64,000 nt of DNA from CAVTTH01 sp963737545 (GTDB lineage: Bacteria; Verrucomicrobiota; Verrucomicrobiia; Chthoniobacterales; UBA10450), in NCBI GenBank assembly GCA_963737545.1, contig CAVTTH010000003.1, forward strand, positions 744,001 to 808,000, in the 5' to 3' direction. Numbering within the stretch: the first letter of the stretch is position 1; every line of letters starts with the position of its first letter. A model generated the notes under the pieces. It had not been told where the DNA came from and did no database searches. It was given only the letters and a program-made list of their open reading frames with translations. A program made the position numbers and the translations under genes. Below, one piece after another: positions 1-7,766 of the stretch.

Positions 1-894
1 GTTCAATTTCTTCCTGCCCGGCGCATCTTCACTCGGAGCGGGCGCGAGCCGGTATTCATTCAGCGTCCAGCCCCGCTTCAACGCGCGGTTCCGCATCTCA
101 ATGTTGTGCTCTTTGCTGCCGGTAAAATAATTGAGGGCAAACGGATATTCCGCCGGGGCAACCACGCGCAGATCGCATTGAATCCCCGAGCGCAAACGCA
201 CACTGCATTTCGTCGCGCCTTGCGCGATCACGCTTTCGACCAGCGGATGCTCGACAAACATTTTCGATAATTCGGCCGGCGCTTTCGTGGCCACGATGAA
301 ATCGAGATCGTGCACGATTTCCTTCCGTCGCCGATAGCTGCCCGCGATACAGACATGCAATGCATCCGGATGTTCGCGCAGATCGTTTTGCAGTCTCTCC
401 GCTTCGCTCGCGATCTGTCCGAGCTGAAAGGACCCGGCGTGCTTCGCGCGACCGGCGATGGCCTGGCAAAGTTTCGCCTGCGTTGTTTTTCCGAAACCAG
501 GGAGCTGCGCGACCTGGTCCGCATCGCAGGCTGCTTGCAACTGCGCGATCGAACTCACCTGTAGTTGCTCATAGAGCGCCTTGATTTTCCTCGCGCCGAG
601 TCCAGGAATAGAAAACAGTTCCAGAATTCCAGACGGGAACTCCGCCTGCAGTTCGTCATAAAATTTGAGCAAACCGGTTTCCGCCAGTTCCTTGATTTTG
701 GCGGCGATGGCCTTTCCGACGCCCGGAATCTTCTCCAGCGTCTCGATGTTCTGGAGATCGCCCAGATTGCCGCCGAATGTTTCGATGGACCGGGCGGCGT
801 TCGCGTAGGCCCGAATCTTGAATGGATTTTCTCCTTTGAGTTCAAGAAGCGTCGCGATTTGATCGAGCACCTCCGCGATTTTCGCCTTATCCAC
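1..894 (-). CDS. polX: DNA polymerase X family (PolX), 3' end outside the window
   Basis: The minus strand is open from a GTG at 894 to the window edge, 298 codons, so the C-terminal PHP nuclease part expected of bacterial PolX would lie outside. The N-terminus starts MDKAKIAEVLDQIATLLELK and matches the 8-kDa lyase-like domain of pol beta-type enzymes. It is followed by two helix-hairpin-helix motifs (IPGVGKAIAAKIKEL near residue 60 and IPGLGARKIKALYEQL near 95). The nucleotidyltransferase signature GSYRRRKEIVHDLDFIV near residue 190 contains the metal-binding Asp pair. PolX fills short gaps in base excision repair and the PHP domain usually adds 3'-5' exonuclease activity. The GTG start is chosen because the nearby ATG at 902 runs into a stop after four codons. 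An inverted repeat lies just upstream. Family assignment is confident; completeness cannot be judged. Confidence 0.88.
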   Translation of the reverse strand, partial: MDKAKIAEVLDQIATLLELKGENPFKIRAYANAARSIETFGGNLGDLQNIETLEKIPGVGKAIAAKIKELAETGLLKFYDELQAEFPSGILELFSIPGLGARKIKALYEQLQVSSIAQLQAACDADQVAQLPGFGKTTQAKLCQAIAGRAKHAGSFQLGQIASEAERLQNDLREHPDALHVCIAGSYRRRKEIVHDLDFIVATKAPAELSKMFVEHPLVESVIAQGATKCSVRLRSGIQCDLRVVAPAEYPFALNYFTGSKEHNIEMRNRALKRGWTLNEYRLAPAPSEDAPGRKKLN

Positions 895-923
895 GATTCA
901 TTGTTAACCGGGAATGCGCAGTC

Positions 924-1006
924 GTCATCCCGAGCGAAGTCGAGCGATCCCGTTGCGGAAGATAAAAGGTAACTTCGCGGGATCCCTCGACTTCGCTCGG
1001 GATGAC
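924..1006. repeat. Long imperfect inverted repeat (REP/MITE-like hairpin)
   Basis: Two 29-base arms, 924-952 and 978-1006, are near-perfect reverse complements around a 25-base loop; the core is GTCATCCCGAGCGAAGTCGA. It lies between polX and the protease and could act as a bidirectional hairpin. Elements with a TCATCCCGAGCG core are familiar from soil bacterial genomes (recalled, not searched). No second copy was seen in this window. Confidence 0.75.
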
Positions 1007-1028
1007 TGTGCTAAATTGCCTTCCCGCG

Positions 1029-2195
1029 ATGATGACCGTGCGATTGTTGGCTTGCTCGTTCTTGATTTTTTGCAGCGCAGTGAATTTGAATGCGGTCATT
1101 TTGTTTCGCACCGGCGATCCAGCCGAGAACACGACCGCACCGGGCGGTCCTCTCGCCGACAGCGGCTGGCAATACGAAGGCCAATTCGGCCTTTATCTCG
1201 GAACCCCAATCGCGCCTCACTTCTTCCTCACCGCCGCTCACCTTGGAACTGCCAGCTCGGCTTTCACTTTTCAAGGAGTGAATTACTCGCTCACGCGGCA
1301 GTTCGCCGATCCAAAAAGCGACCTCAGTATCTGGGAGGTGGCGGAAACATTTCCATCCTTTGCCCCGCTCTATGCAAAGGACGACGAAATCGGTCGCCAA
1401 CTCGTCGCGATTGGACGCGGGACCCAGCGTGGAACCGCGATTTTTATCGACGGAAATCTTCGCGGCTGGAATTGGGGCGGCGGCGATGGCGTCCAGCGTT
1501 GGGGTGAGAATATCGTTTCCGGCATTGTCTCATTCGGCTTCGATGACGACACGCTTTACGCGACCTTCGACGCCAGCGGCTTGCCTAACGAATCGCATTT
1601 GTCGGTCGGCGACTCCGGTGGTGGACTCTTCCTTGATGATGGCGGCGTTTGGAAGCTGGCCGGAATCCATTATGACGTCGACGGGCCCTTCTACGTTGAT
1701 GACGCGGGCAACGGCGCTTTCATTGCGGCGCTTTTTGACACGCGCGGCTTCTATGTTTCCGACGGACAGATTCCGCCCACTTACATACTGATCGATGGAC
1801 CGAACCCGGTGCCTACCGGATTTTATTCCACCCGCGTTTCGTCGAAGCTGGACTGGATCTACAGCGTCATCGATCCCGCTGGCGACCCCGACATGGACGG
1901 CAGCTCGAACCTGCTCGAATACGCGCTTCATCTTAACCCGCTCCAGCCCGACGTCATCGGCGCGCCGCGCGCTGGTCGAGAGGACAATTTTCTGACCCTC
2001 ACCTATACGAAAGTCACGACCGCGACCGACATCAATTACGCCGTCGAACAATCGATCAACCTGCTCTCATGGGATCCGGCCAATTCGATCGACGAAATCG
2101 TTTCCACCAATGGCAACGTGCAAACGATCAGAGCAAAGGTTGATATCGGCGCCGCGACCAGATTGTTTCTGCGCTTGCGCGTTACGCGACTGTGA
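1029..2195 (+). CDS. Secreted trypsin-like serine protease with C-terminal calcium-type motif
   Basis: Likely an exported chymotrypsin-fold protease. The chosen start, 1029, gives MMTVRLLACSFLIFCSAVNLNA, a clean signal peptide; the in-frame ATG at 1002 lies inside the right arm of the inverted repeat and is less likely. Catalytic residues are visible in canonical order: His in FFLTAAHLG (near residue 67), Asp in SDLSIWEV (near 100) and Ser in GDSGGGLF (near 195). The C-terminal third carries DPDMDGSSNLLEYALHLNP, an Asp-rich thrombospondin-3-like turn common at the ends of secreted Verrucomicrobiota proteins, then a beta-rich tail. It stands alone between polX and a convergent transglycosylase. 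Substrate is unknown. Confidence 0.72.
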   Translation: MMTVRLLACSFLIFCSAVNLNAVILFRTGDPAENTTAPGGPLADSGWQYEGQFGLYLGTPIAPHFFLTAAHLGTASSAFTFQGVNYSLTRQFADPKSDLSIWEVAETFPSFAPLYAKDDEIGRQLVAIGRGTQRGTAIFIDGNLRGWNWGGGDGVQRWGENIVSGIVSFGFDDDTLYATFDASGLPNESHLSVGDSGGGLFLDDGGVWKLAGIHYDVDGPFYVDDAGNGAFIAALFDTRGFYVSDGQIPPTYILIDGPNPVPTGFYSTRVSSKLDWIYSVIDPAGDPDMDGSSNLLEYALHLNPLQPDVIGAPRAGREDNFLTLTYTKVTTATDINYAVEQSINLLSWDPANSIDEIVSTNGNVQTIRAKVDIGAATRLFLRLRVTRL

Positions 2196-2209
2196 TCCGA
2201 CAAAGCCGC

Positions 2210-2812
2210 TTACATTCGCCCGCGCCGTTTGTAGAATTCGTAGCGCTGAAAGATGGAATCGACATATCGGCGCGTGCCGGGAAAATCGATCCTCGAGAGA
2301 AAATCATAGGATGACATTGGTTCTGAATTAACTCCGCCGGCCCAGCGTTGCGCGCGACTCGCTCCGGCGTTGTATTCGGCAAGCGCGAAGGGCATCGGAT
2401 CGAATTCGCGTTCCCAGTGCTGCACCGCCCGGTGCAAGTACCACGCCCCCGCCTCCATGTTTGTCTTCGGTTCGAACAAATCCTCCGCGTGAAAATCCGG
2501 GACGTGATTTTCTTTCGCCCATTCCCTGGCCGCAATTTCGCTCACCTGCATCAATCCGCGCTCGCCCGAGGCGCCGAATTTTTGCGGATCGAACTTGCTC
2601 TCACGCCAGATCACGGCCTTGAGCAACATCGGATCAAGCTGATGCGCGGTCGCGACGGAGCGGATCAAATCATCATATTGTTGAAACCGCTGCGGACTGA
2701 TCCATTCATGAAAGGTGTAAACTGGATCGCCCGAGCGAAACCCGAAAACCGCCACCGCGATCGCCGAAGCGAGCAGCACACAAATAACAAATTTGAAAAG
2801 GAAACGGTTCAT
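2210..2812 (-). CDS. Membrane-anchored lytic transglycosylase (SLT domain)
   Basis: A 200-residue protein starting MNRFLFKFVICVLLASAIAV, an N-terminal anchor or signal segment, followed by a Slt/MltE-type domain. The catalytic Glu is in LLKAVIWRESKFDP (near residue 75), followed by GERGLMQV and the conserved ALAEYNAG segment near residue 155. Such enzymes cleave the peptidoglycan MurNAc-GlcNAc bond to give 1,6-anhydro products. The frame stays open further upstream to 3229, but that extension is antisense to priA and Arg/His rich, so 2812 is preferred. It is divergent from priA with 69 bases between starts. Family certain; specific type (MltC, MltE or Slt) is not assigned. Confidence 0.85.
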   Translation of the reverse strand: MNRFLFKFVICVLLASAIAVAVFGFRSGDPVYTFHEWISPQRFQQYDDLIRSVATAHQLDPMLLKAVIWRESKFDPQKFGASGERGLMQVSEIAAREWAKENHVPDFHAEDLFEPKTNMEAGAWYLHRAVQHWEREFDPMPFALAEYNAGASRAQRWAGGVNSEPMSSYDFLSRIDFPGTRRYVDSIFQRYEFYKRRGRM

Positions 2813-2881
2813 TTGTCTCGACCCACGCCGGCAACGGTAATGAGACCTTTTGCCGGGTAAATCTTCACGTCCAACTATAGC

Positions 2882-5113
2882 ATGCCAAAAGGCCGTTACG
2901 CTCGTGTCATCGTTGATCGCTCGATCCAGCGCGAACTCGATTACTCCGTGCCGGAAACGCTGGCGGAACTCGTCAGTGTCGGTTCGAGAGTGCGCGTGCC
3001 GTTCCGCGAAAAGCACGCCCTCGCCACGGTCGTCGCTCTCCTCGAAGAAACCGACGCGGCAGGCATCAGGCCGATTGAAGCTGTCGTCGGCGACAAACCG
3101 ATCCTGAGCGAACCGCTGCTCGAGTTGGCGCGTTGGATGAGTGCGTATTACTGCTGTTCGATCGAAGGCGTGATGCGCAGTTTGCTGCCGCAGGTGATCC
3201 GGCGCGGCGAAGTGAGCTGGAAAAAACAACTCTTCGTCAGCGCAGGCAGAGAAGTTGGCGCCGAGGAACTGGAAAAACTGCGAAGGCGTGCTCCGCGGCA
3301 GGCTGAATTACTGGAAGCGATTCAGAAACTGACGGAACCGATCGCCGCGGCCGAGCTTCTGCGGGCAACTTCGCTCGATAATTCAACCCTGCGCGCGCTG
3401 GTGAAGCGCGGCTTCGCGCAGCTCGCCGAGCAAGCCGTGCCGCGCGATCCGCACGCCGACGAACAGTTCATCGCTTCGGGCAGCCTGGAGTTGAACGCGG
3501 AACAAACTGTGGCTCTGCGCGCGATCGAACGATCGCTTGATGTGCCTAACGAGGCGCGGCCAATTCTGCTGCACGGCGTCACTGGCAGCGGCAAAACGGA
3601 AATTTATTTGCAGGCCATTCGTTCCACGCTCGCGCGAGGCAAGACGGCCATCGTTCTTGTGCCGGAAATCTCGCTCACGCCGCAGACAGTCGAGCGGTTC
3701 AAAAGCCGATTCGCCGCGAAGCAGGACGAGGTTGCGGTTTTGCACAGCCATCTTTCCGAAGGTGAGAGGCACGACGAATGGCACAAGATTCATTCGGGAC
3801 GTGCGCGCATCGTCATCGGAGCGCGCAGCGCGATATTCGCGCCACTCGCGAATCTCGGATTGATCGTGGTCGATGAGGAGCATGAGAATTCCTACAAACA
3901 GGAGGACGCTCCGCGGTATCACGCCCGCGATGTCGCCGTCGTGCGCGCGAAGATTGAGAAATGTGTCGTTGTTCTCGGGACGGCGACGCCTTCGCTGGAA
4001 AGTTACTTCAACGCCACCCGCGAGAAATATCAGCTCGTCCGCCTGACTCAGCGCGTCGACAACTGCCAGATGCCGCTGATGCGCATTATCGATCTGCGGC
4101 AGGAACGACGAAAACAGAAAGGGCTGACGATCCTTGCCGATAAGTTACGCGCGGCGATGGGCGATCGCCTCGAAAAGAGTGAGCAAACCATTCTGTTCCT
4201 GAATCGGCGCGGCTTTTCGACGTCGCTGCTTTGCAGCAATTGTGGCGAGGCGCGCAATTGCCCGAACTGCAGCGTCGCGCTCACCTTTCATCGCACGGCC
4301 GCGCGCTTGAGCTGTCATCTCTGCGGCCACACTGCGGCCGTTCCGAAAAAATGTCCGGCCTGCCACCAGGATGCGCTTATCTACTCCGGGTTCGGGACTG
4401 AGAAAGTAGAGGCGGCCGTCAGCCAGATTTTCCCGAAAGCTGTCGTTCGACGAATGGATGCGGATTCGATGACGCGCAAAGATGCGTATCGCGAAACGCT
4501 TCGTGCTTTCCGCGCCGGCAAAATCGATGTGCTCGTCGGCACACAGATGATCGCGAAAGGTCTGCATTTTCCGAACGTGACGCTGGTCGGAATTATTAAC
4601 GCCGATCTTGCCTTGCACCTGCCGGATTTCCGCGCCGGTGAGAGGACATTCCAGCTCCTCACGCAGGTGGCGGGACGCGCCGGTCGCGGCGAACAGCCCG
4701 GTGAAGTTTTTGTCCAGACCTACACGCCGTTTAGTCCATCGATTCAATTCGCGCGTCATCATGACTTTGCCGGTTATTTCGAGCAGGAGCTGGAATTCCG
4801 CGAACGCTGTGACTTCCCGCCGTTCAAGCACGCTGTTCTGATTACGGTGCGATCAGAACACGAAGCTCGCGCAAAGTTCTCCGCTGAGACACTGGCGCGC
4901 CGTTTGAAGGAAGCGCTGCCGGACGAATTCACGCTTGGAGCGCCGGCGCCGGCGCCGCTCGAAAAGCTCCAGGGCCAGTTTCGTTTTCATATCCTGATCC
5001 GCGGCGCCGCGATCATGCGATTAAGCCGACTGGTTCGCGAAGTCCTCGACAAGCTTCCCTTTCCGGAAGACGTCGCCGTCGGTGTGGATGTCGATCCCTA
5101 CCAGCTTCTCTGA
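2882..5113 (+). CDS. priA: Primosomal protein N' (replication restart helicase PriA)
   Basis: Full-length 743-residue PriA, a superfamily 2 3'-5' DNA helicase that reloads DnaB at stalled forks. Walker A is GVTGSGKT at residues 232-239 and Walker B is DEEH at 331-334. The zinc-binding insert has eight cysteines at about 451, 454, 460, 463, 478, 481, 491 and 494. Later motifs include GTQMIAKGLHFPNVTLVG and QVAGRAGRG. Start MPKGRYARVIVDRSIQRELD matches the usual PriA N-terminal DNA-binding domain. The last nine bases of the gene are duplicated 155 bases downstream as part of a REP-associated tandem duplication. Very confident. Confidence 0.97.
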   Translation: MPKGRYARVIVDRSIQRELDYSVPETLAELVSVGSRVRVPFREKHALATVVALLEETDAAGIRPIEAVVGDKPILSEPLLELARWMSAYYCCSIEGVMRSLLPQVIRRGEVSWKKQLFVSAGREVGAEELEKLRRRAPRQAELLEAIQKLTEPIAAAELLRATSLDNSTLRALVKRGFAQLAEQAVPRDPHADEQFIASGSLELNAEQTVALRAIERSLDVPNEARPILLHGVTGSGKTEIYLQAIRSTLARGKTAIVLVPEISLTPQTVERFKSRFAAKQDEVAVLHSHLSEGERHDEWHKIHSGRARIVIGARSAIFAPLANLGLIVVDEEHENSYKQEDAPRYHARDVAVVRAKIEKCVVVLGTATPSLESYFNATREKYQLVRLTQRVDNCQMPLMRIIDLRQERRKQKGLTILADKLRAAMGDRLEKSEQTILFLNRRGFSTSLLCSNCGEARNCPNCSVALTFHRTAARLSCHLCGHTAAVPKKCPACHQDALIYSGFGTEKVEAAVSQIFPKAVVRRMDADSMTRKDAYRETLRAFRAGKIDVLVGTQMIAKGLHFPNVTLVGIINADLALHLPDFRAGERTFQLLTQVAGRAGRGEQPGEVFVQTYTPFSPSIQFARHHDFAGYFEQELEFRERCDFPPFKHAVLITVRSEHEARAKFSAETLARRLKEALPDEFTLGAPAPAPLEKLQGQFRFHILIRGAAIMRLSRLVREVLDKLPFPEDVAVGVDVDPYQLL

Positions 5114-5399
5114 CGTTTCTGCTGTAGCCGCTTCGCACTGTAGCCGCTTCGCTGTGCGAAGCGTAAGCGAGAGAGCATCGCGCCATCACGCCGCCCGCAA
5201 GGCGGCGGCTACAGGTCACGCGCGTTCGATGAGAATGATCTCGCCGGCGTAGGGCCAATCTTCTCTGACGCTTCTGCTGTAGCCGCTTCGCTGTGCGAAG
5301 CGTAAGCGAGAGAGCATCGCGCCATCACGCCGCCCACAGGGCGGCGGCTACAGGTCACGCGCGTTCGATGAGAATGATTTCGCCGGCGTAGGGCCAATC
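5105..5399. repeat. Tandem duplication spanning priA 3' end, REP pair and RAYT 3' end
   Basis: Copy 1 (5105-5259) and copy 2 (5260-5399) are nearly identical. Each runs from CTTCTCTGACG (the end of priA) through a GTAGCCGCTTCG hairpin, a spacer beginning TAAGCGAGAGAGCATCGC, a reverse-oriented GCCGCC-class hairpin and the last ~45 bases of the RAYT gene. Copy 1 has an extra 15-base partial REP head. Thus copy 1 holds a severed RAYT tail (5220-5259) and copy 2 carries the functional one. REP units: partial head at 5124, 5140-5163, 5189-5212 (reverse), 5279-5302 and 5328-5351 (reverse). Confidence 0.88.
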
Positions 5400-5822
5400 C
5401 TCGGCATTCGCGACAAGCCCGGCCCGCACGGGATTGTCACGCACATAATTCCATTTCTGACCGTAGCTCTCGTCGCTGCGCAGAAGATGATCGAAGAAAC
5501 CGCGCTGCCAAACCGGATCGTTTCCTTCTTCACGCTCCACCGCTTTCGCCAGGCACTGCTTCAGCATCCCAACCCATTTCCCCAGCACGAAATCATCCGG
5601 ACCACAGACGAACAGATGCAAATGATCCGGCATAATGACATAGCGGCCAACTGCGATGTTGTTTTCGAAATAGGCTTTACTGGCGAATTCAATGAACGCG
5701 GCGTGGACAGATTGGCTTGCCAGCACTTTCCGTCTGCGATAGGCGCAAAACGTTACAAAGAACACCTGGTTGTTCGCGAAAACCCGAGAGAGTCTCGGCG
5801 GGATCCTGGGATACTGCGTCAT
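5355..5822 (-). CDS. REP-associated tyrosine transposase (RAYT, IS200/Y1 family)
   Basis: A single-strand HUH-type transposase domain. The histidine pair is in VIMPDHLHLFVCGP, and the family's C-terminal signature WNYVRDNPVRAGLV is present with a Tyr near it as expected for the nucleophile region. The chosen start at 5822 (MTQYPRIPPRLSRVF) gives 155 residues; upstream in-frame codons to 5894 are translated REP sequence (RRRPQGGGD) and are rejected. RAYTs are domesticated, usually single-copy relatives of IS200 transposases that mobilise flanking REP hairpins, recognising a GTAG-type tetranucleotide beside the stem. All hairpins here begin GTAGCCGC, which fits. Tandem duplication of its 3' end is described separately. 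Confidence 0.9.
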   Translation of the reverse strand: MTQYPRIPPRLSRVFANNQVFFVTFCAYRRRKVLASQSVHAAFIEFASKAYFENNIAVGRYVIMPDHLHLFVCGPDDFVLGKWVGMLKQCLAKAVEREEGNDPVWQRGFFDHLLRSDESYGQKWNYVRDNPVRAGLVANAEDWPYAGEIILIERA

Positions 5823-5843
5823 TCCTGAAGCTGAGTCATTTGC

Positions 5844-6301
5844 CGTAGCCGCGTTGTCGCCGCCGCCCTGTGGGCGGCGCCGGTTTGAGATCATTCAAAC
5901 AATTTCACAGCCAGAAACAAAGATTTGGTTCGCACAAATTTCGCTTCGCGCAGCGAAGCGGCTACAGCAGAAACATCACAAGAGCTCAAGATTTGGCCGT
6001 GGGCCGACAAGGTGATCATCATTGATCGCGTGTGACCTGTAGCCGCCGCCCTGTGGGCGGCGCGATGAAAAGCGACATCTCCACCGTGCGCTTCGCACAC
6101 TTGTAGCCGCCACCCTATGGGCGGCGTGATGAAAAGCGGCATCTCCACCGTGCGCTTCGCACACTTGTAGCCGCCGCCCTGTGGGCGGCGTGACGAAAAG
6201 CGGCATCTTCGCCCTGGCAACTTCGCATAGCGAAGCGGCTACAGGCGCATGTTCCAGTTGCTCACGCGATCCCGTTTCGCTTCGCACAGCGAAGCGGCTA
6301 C
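5844..6301. repeat. REP hairpin cluster (two sequence classes, GTAG-headed)
   Basis: The gap between the RAYT and the MFS gene is filled with REP units. Class A has a GCCGCC..GGGCGGC stem after GTAGCC: 5858-5880 (head at 5844 interrupted by 7 bases), 6039-6062, 6103-6126 and 6167-6190. Class B has a CGCTTCG..CGAAGCG stem, seen in reverse orientation at 5942-5965, 6220-6242 and 6278-6301. Paired opposite units resemble the bacterial interspersed mosaic arrangement. They probably act as RAYT targets and may form mRNA hairpins downstream of neighbouring genes. Confidence 0.88.
6039..6210. repeat. 64-bp tandem repeat, three units, each with a class A REP
   Basis: Units start at 6039, 6103 and 6167. 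Each has a class A REP, then GATGAAAAGCGRCATCTCC, then a small GTGCGCTTCGCAC hairpin and ACTT before the next REP. The third unit decays after GCGGCATCTTCGCC. The exact 64-base spacing implies local tandem amplification rather than independent REP insertion. Confidence 0.85.
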
Positions 6302-6332
6302 AGTCTCCGCGATCGACGATTACGCCTAACGA

Positions 6333-7649
6333 ATGAGCTCCTCTCCCGACATCAATCCCGCGGTCGCGGTACCGGAAGATATGACCGGCCGGCCGCGCCG
6401 GGTCGTGAGCGGAAAAATTTCGCTGCGCAAAACATTCTCAGCGCTTAGACACCGAAACTTTCGTCTTTTCTTTTCCGGCCAGCTCATCTCGCTCATCGGC
6501 ACGTGGATGACGACAACGGCGCAGGGTTGGCTCGTTTACCAACTCACCGGATCAAAAGCGCTCCTCGGCGTTGTTGCCGCCGCGGCCTCCGCGCCGATGC
6601 TCGTCTTCTCAACCTGGGGCGGCTGGGCCGCCGATCGTTATCCAAAACGTTCCGTCCTCGTTGTCACCCAGAGTTCTTCCATGGTTCTTTCGCTCGCCAT
6701 GGCGGCGCTGGTTTGGAGCGGCCACGTCAAACCGTGGCAGATTATTGTGCTCGCGATAATTGGCGGCGTGACGATGGCGTTCGATATGCCGGCGCGGCAA
6801 TCGTTCGTCATCGAAATGACCAGCCGCGAAGATCTGATGAACGCGATTTCGCTCAACAGCTCCGCCTTCAACAGCGCGCGCATCATCGGCCCGTCGCTCG
6901 CCGGGATTCTCATGGCGAAGGTCGGCATCGCGATGTGTTTCTTTCTCGACGGAATCAGTTTCATCGCGGTCATCGCCGGTCTGCTCATGATGCGGCTGCC
7001 GCAACATTCGACTGCGAAGGCAGAAACCAGCGCGCTCGCGCAATCGCTCGAAGGATTTCGTTACGTTCGGAATCATCCGCGCGTTCTCACCATTCTCTCG
7101 CTCTTCGCCGTCGTCGGGATTTTCGGCTGGTCCTACTCGGTTCTCATGCCGGCGTTCGCGCGCGATGTCCTTCATCTTGGCGAGCAGGGTTATGGCATGT
7201 TGATGGCCGGCAGCGGTGTCGGCGCGTTCATCGCCGCGCTGACCGTGGCGACCACCGGGCATTTTCTCCCCACGCGAACGATGGCGCTCAGTGGTGTCTG
7301 GATTTTTTCCGCTACGCTCGCGCTCTTCGCCTTCAACCGAAATTTCGGCGTCGCACTCGCGCTCCTGGCGGTCGGCGGGTTCGGCATGGTCCTCTATTTC
7401 TCCACCTCGAACACTGTGCTGCAAACGATTGTGCCCGACGAAATGCGTGGTCGCGTCATGGGCATCTGGACGCTGATCTTTGGCGGCATGATCCCGCTCG
7501 GAAGCTTGCAAGCCGGGCTGATGGCGGACTTTCTTGGAACTTCCGCCACGATCGCGATCGGCGCACTCATCTGTGCCCTCGCTGCGCTCGTTACCCTTCA
7601 GGTGGTCAGACGCCGCGAAGCGCAACAAGCTCGGCTCGCAAAGATATGA
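6333..7649 (+). CDS. MFS transporter (EntS/MFS_3-like exporter)
   Basis: A 438-residue inner-membrane protein with about 12 predicted hydrophobic segments. The N-terminus after a soluble leader reads FRLFFSGQLISLIGTWMTTTAQGWLVYQLT, the hallmark of the MFS_3/EntS-like family. Loop 2-3 carries the MFS signature GGWAADRYPKRSVL near residue 95. Members export siderophores, macrolides or other small molecules by proton antiport; the substrate here is unknown. The octamer CCTAACGA sits immediately before the ATG at 6333 with no clear Shine-Dalgarno. It is flanked upstream by the REP cluster and runs convergently towards the haloperoxidase remnant. Family assignment firm. Confidence 0.86.
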   Translation: MSSSPDINPAVAVPEDMTGRPRRVVSGKISLRKTFSALRHRNFRLFFSGQLISLIGTWMTTTAQGWLVYQLTGSKALLGVVAAAASAPMLVFSTWGGWAADRYPKRSVLVVTQSSSMVLSLAMAALVWSGHVKPWQIIVLAIIGGVTMAFDMPARQSFVIEMTSREDLMNAISLNSSAFNSARIIGPSLAGILMAKVGIAMCFFLDGISFIAVIAGLLMMRLPQHSTAKAETSALAQSLEGFRYVRNHPRVLTILSLFAVVGIFGWSYSVLMPAFARDVLHLGEQGYGMLMAGSGVGAFIAALTVATTGHFLPTRTMALSGVWIFSATLALFAFNRNFGVALALLAVGGFGMVLYFSTSNTVLQTIVPDEMRGRVMGIWTLIFGGMIPLGSLQAGLMADFLGTSATIAIGALICALAALVTLQVVRRREAQQARLAKI

Positions 7650-7766
7650 GCTTCTGAGTTGCTTTGACTCTGACCCGAGCAATCGGTCAATCCGCGTAAT
7701 CTGGCAACCCGTCGCAGGCTGCCACGGGAGGTTAGATCAACCGCCTGGGTCGTCCTACCGCAATGA

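Noticed and set aside
98..972. Short ORFs over the first kilobase
   Set aside because: All are out-of-frame shadows of polX, whose own frame lacks a stop before the window edge.
2813..3229. N-terminal extension of the transglycosylase
   Set aside because: Antisense to priA, lacks a signal peptide and the real signal starts at 2812.
5124..6301. CRISPR-like array of short repeats
   Set aside because: Repeats are palindromic, in both orientations, of two classes and have spacers of irregular length or repeated sequence; a RAYT is present and no cas gene. REP array fits better.
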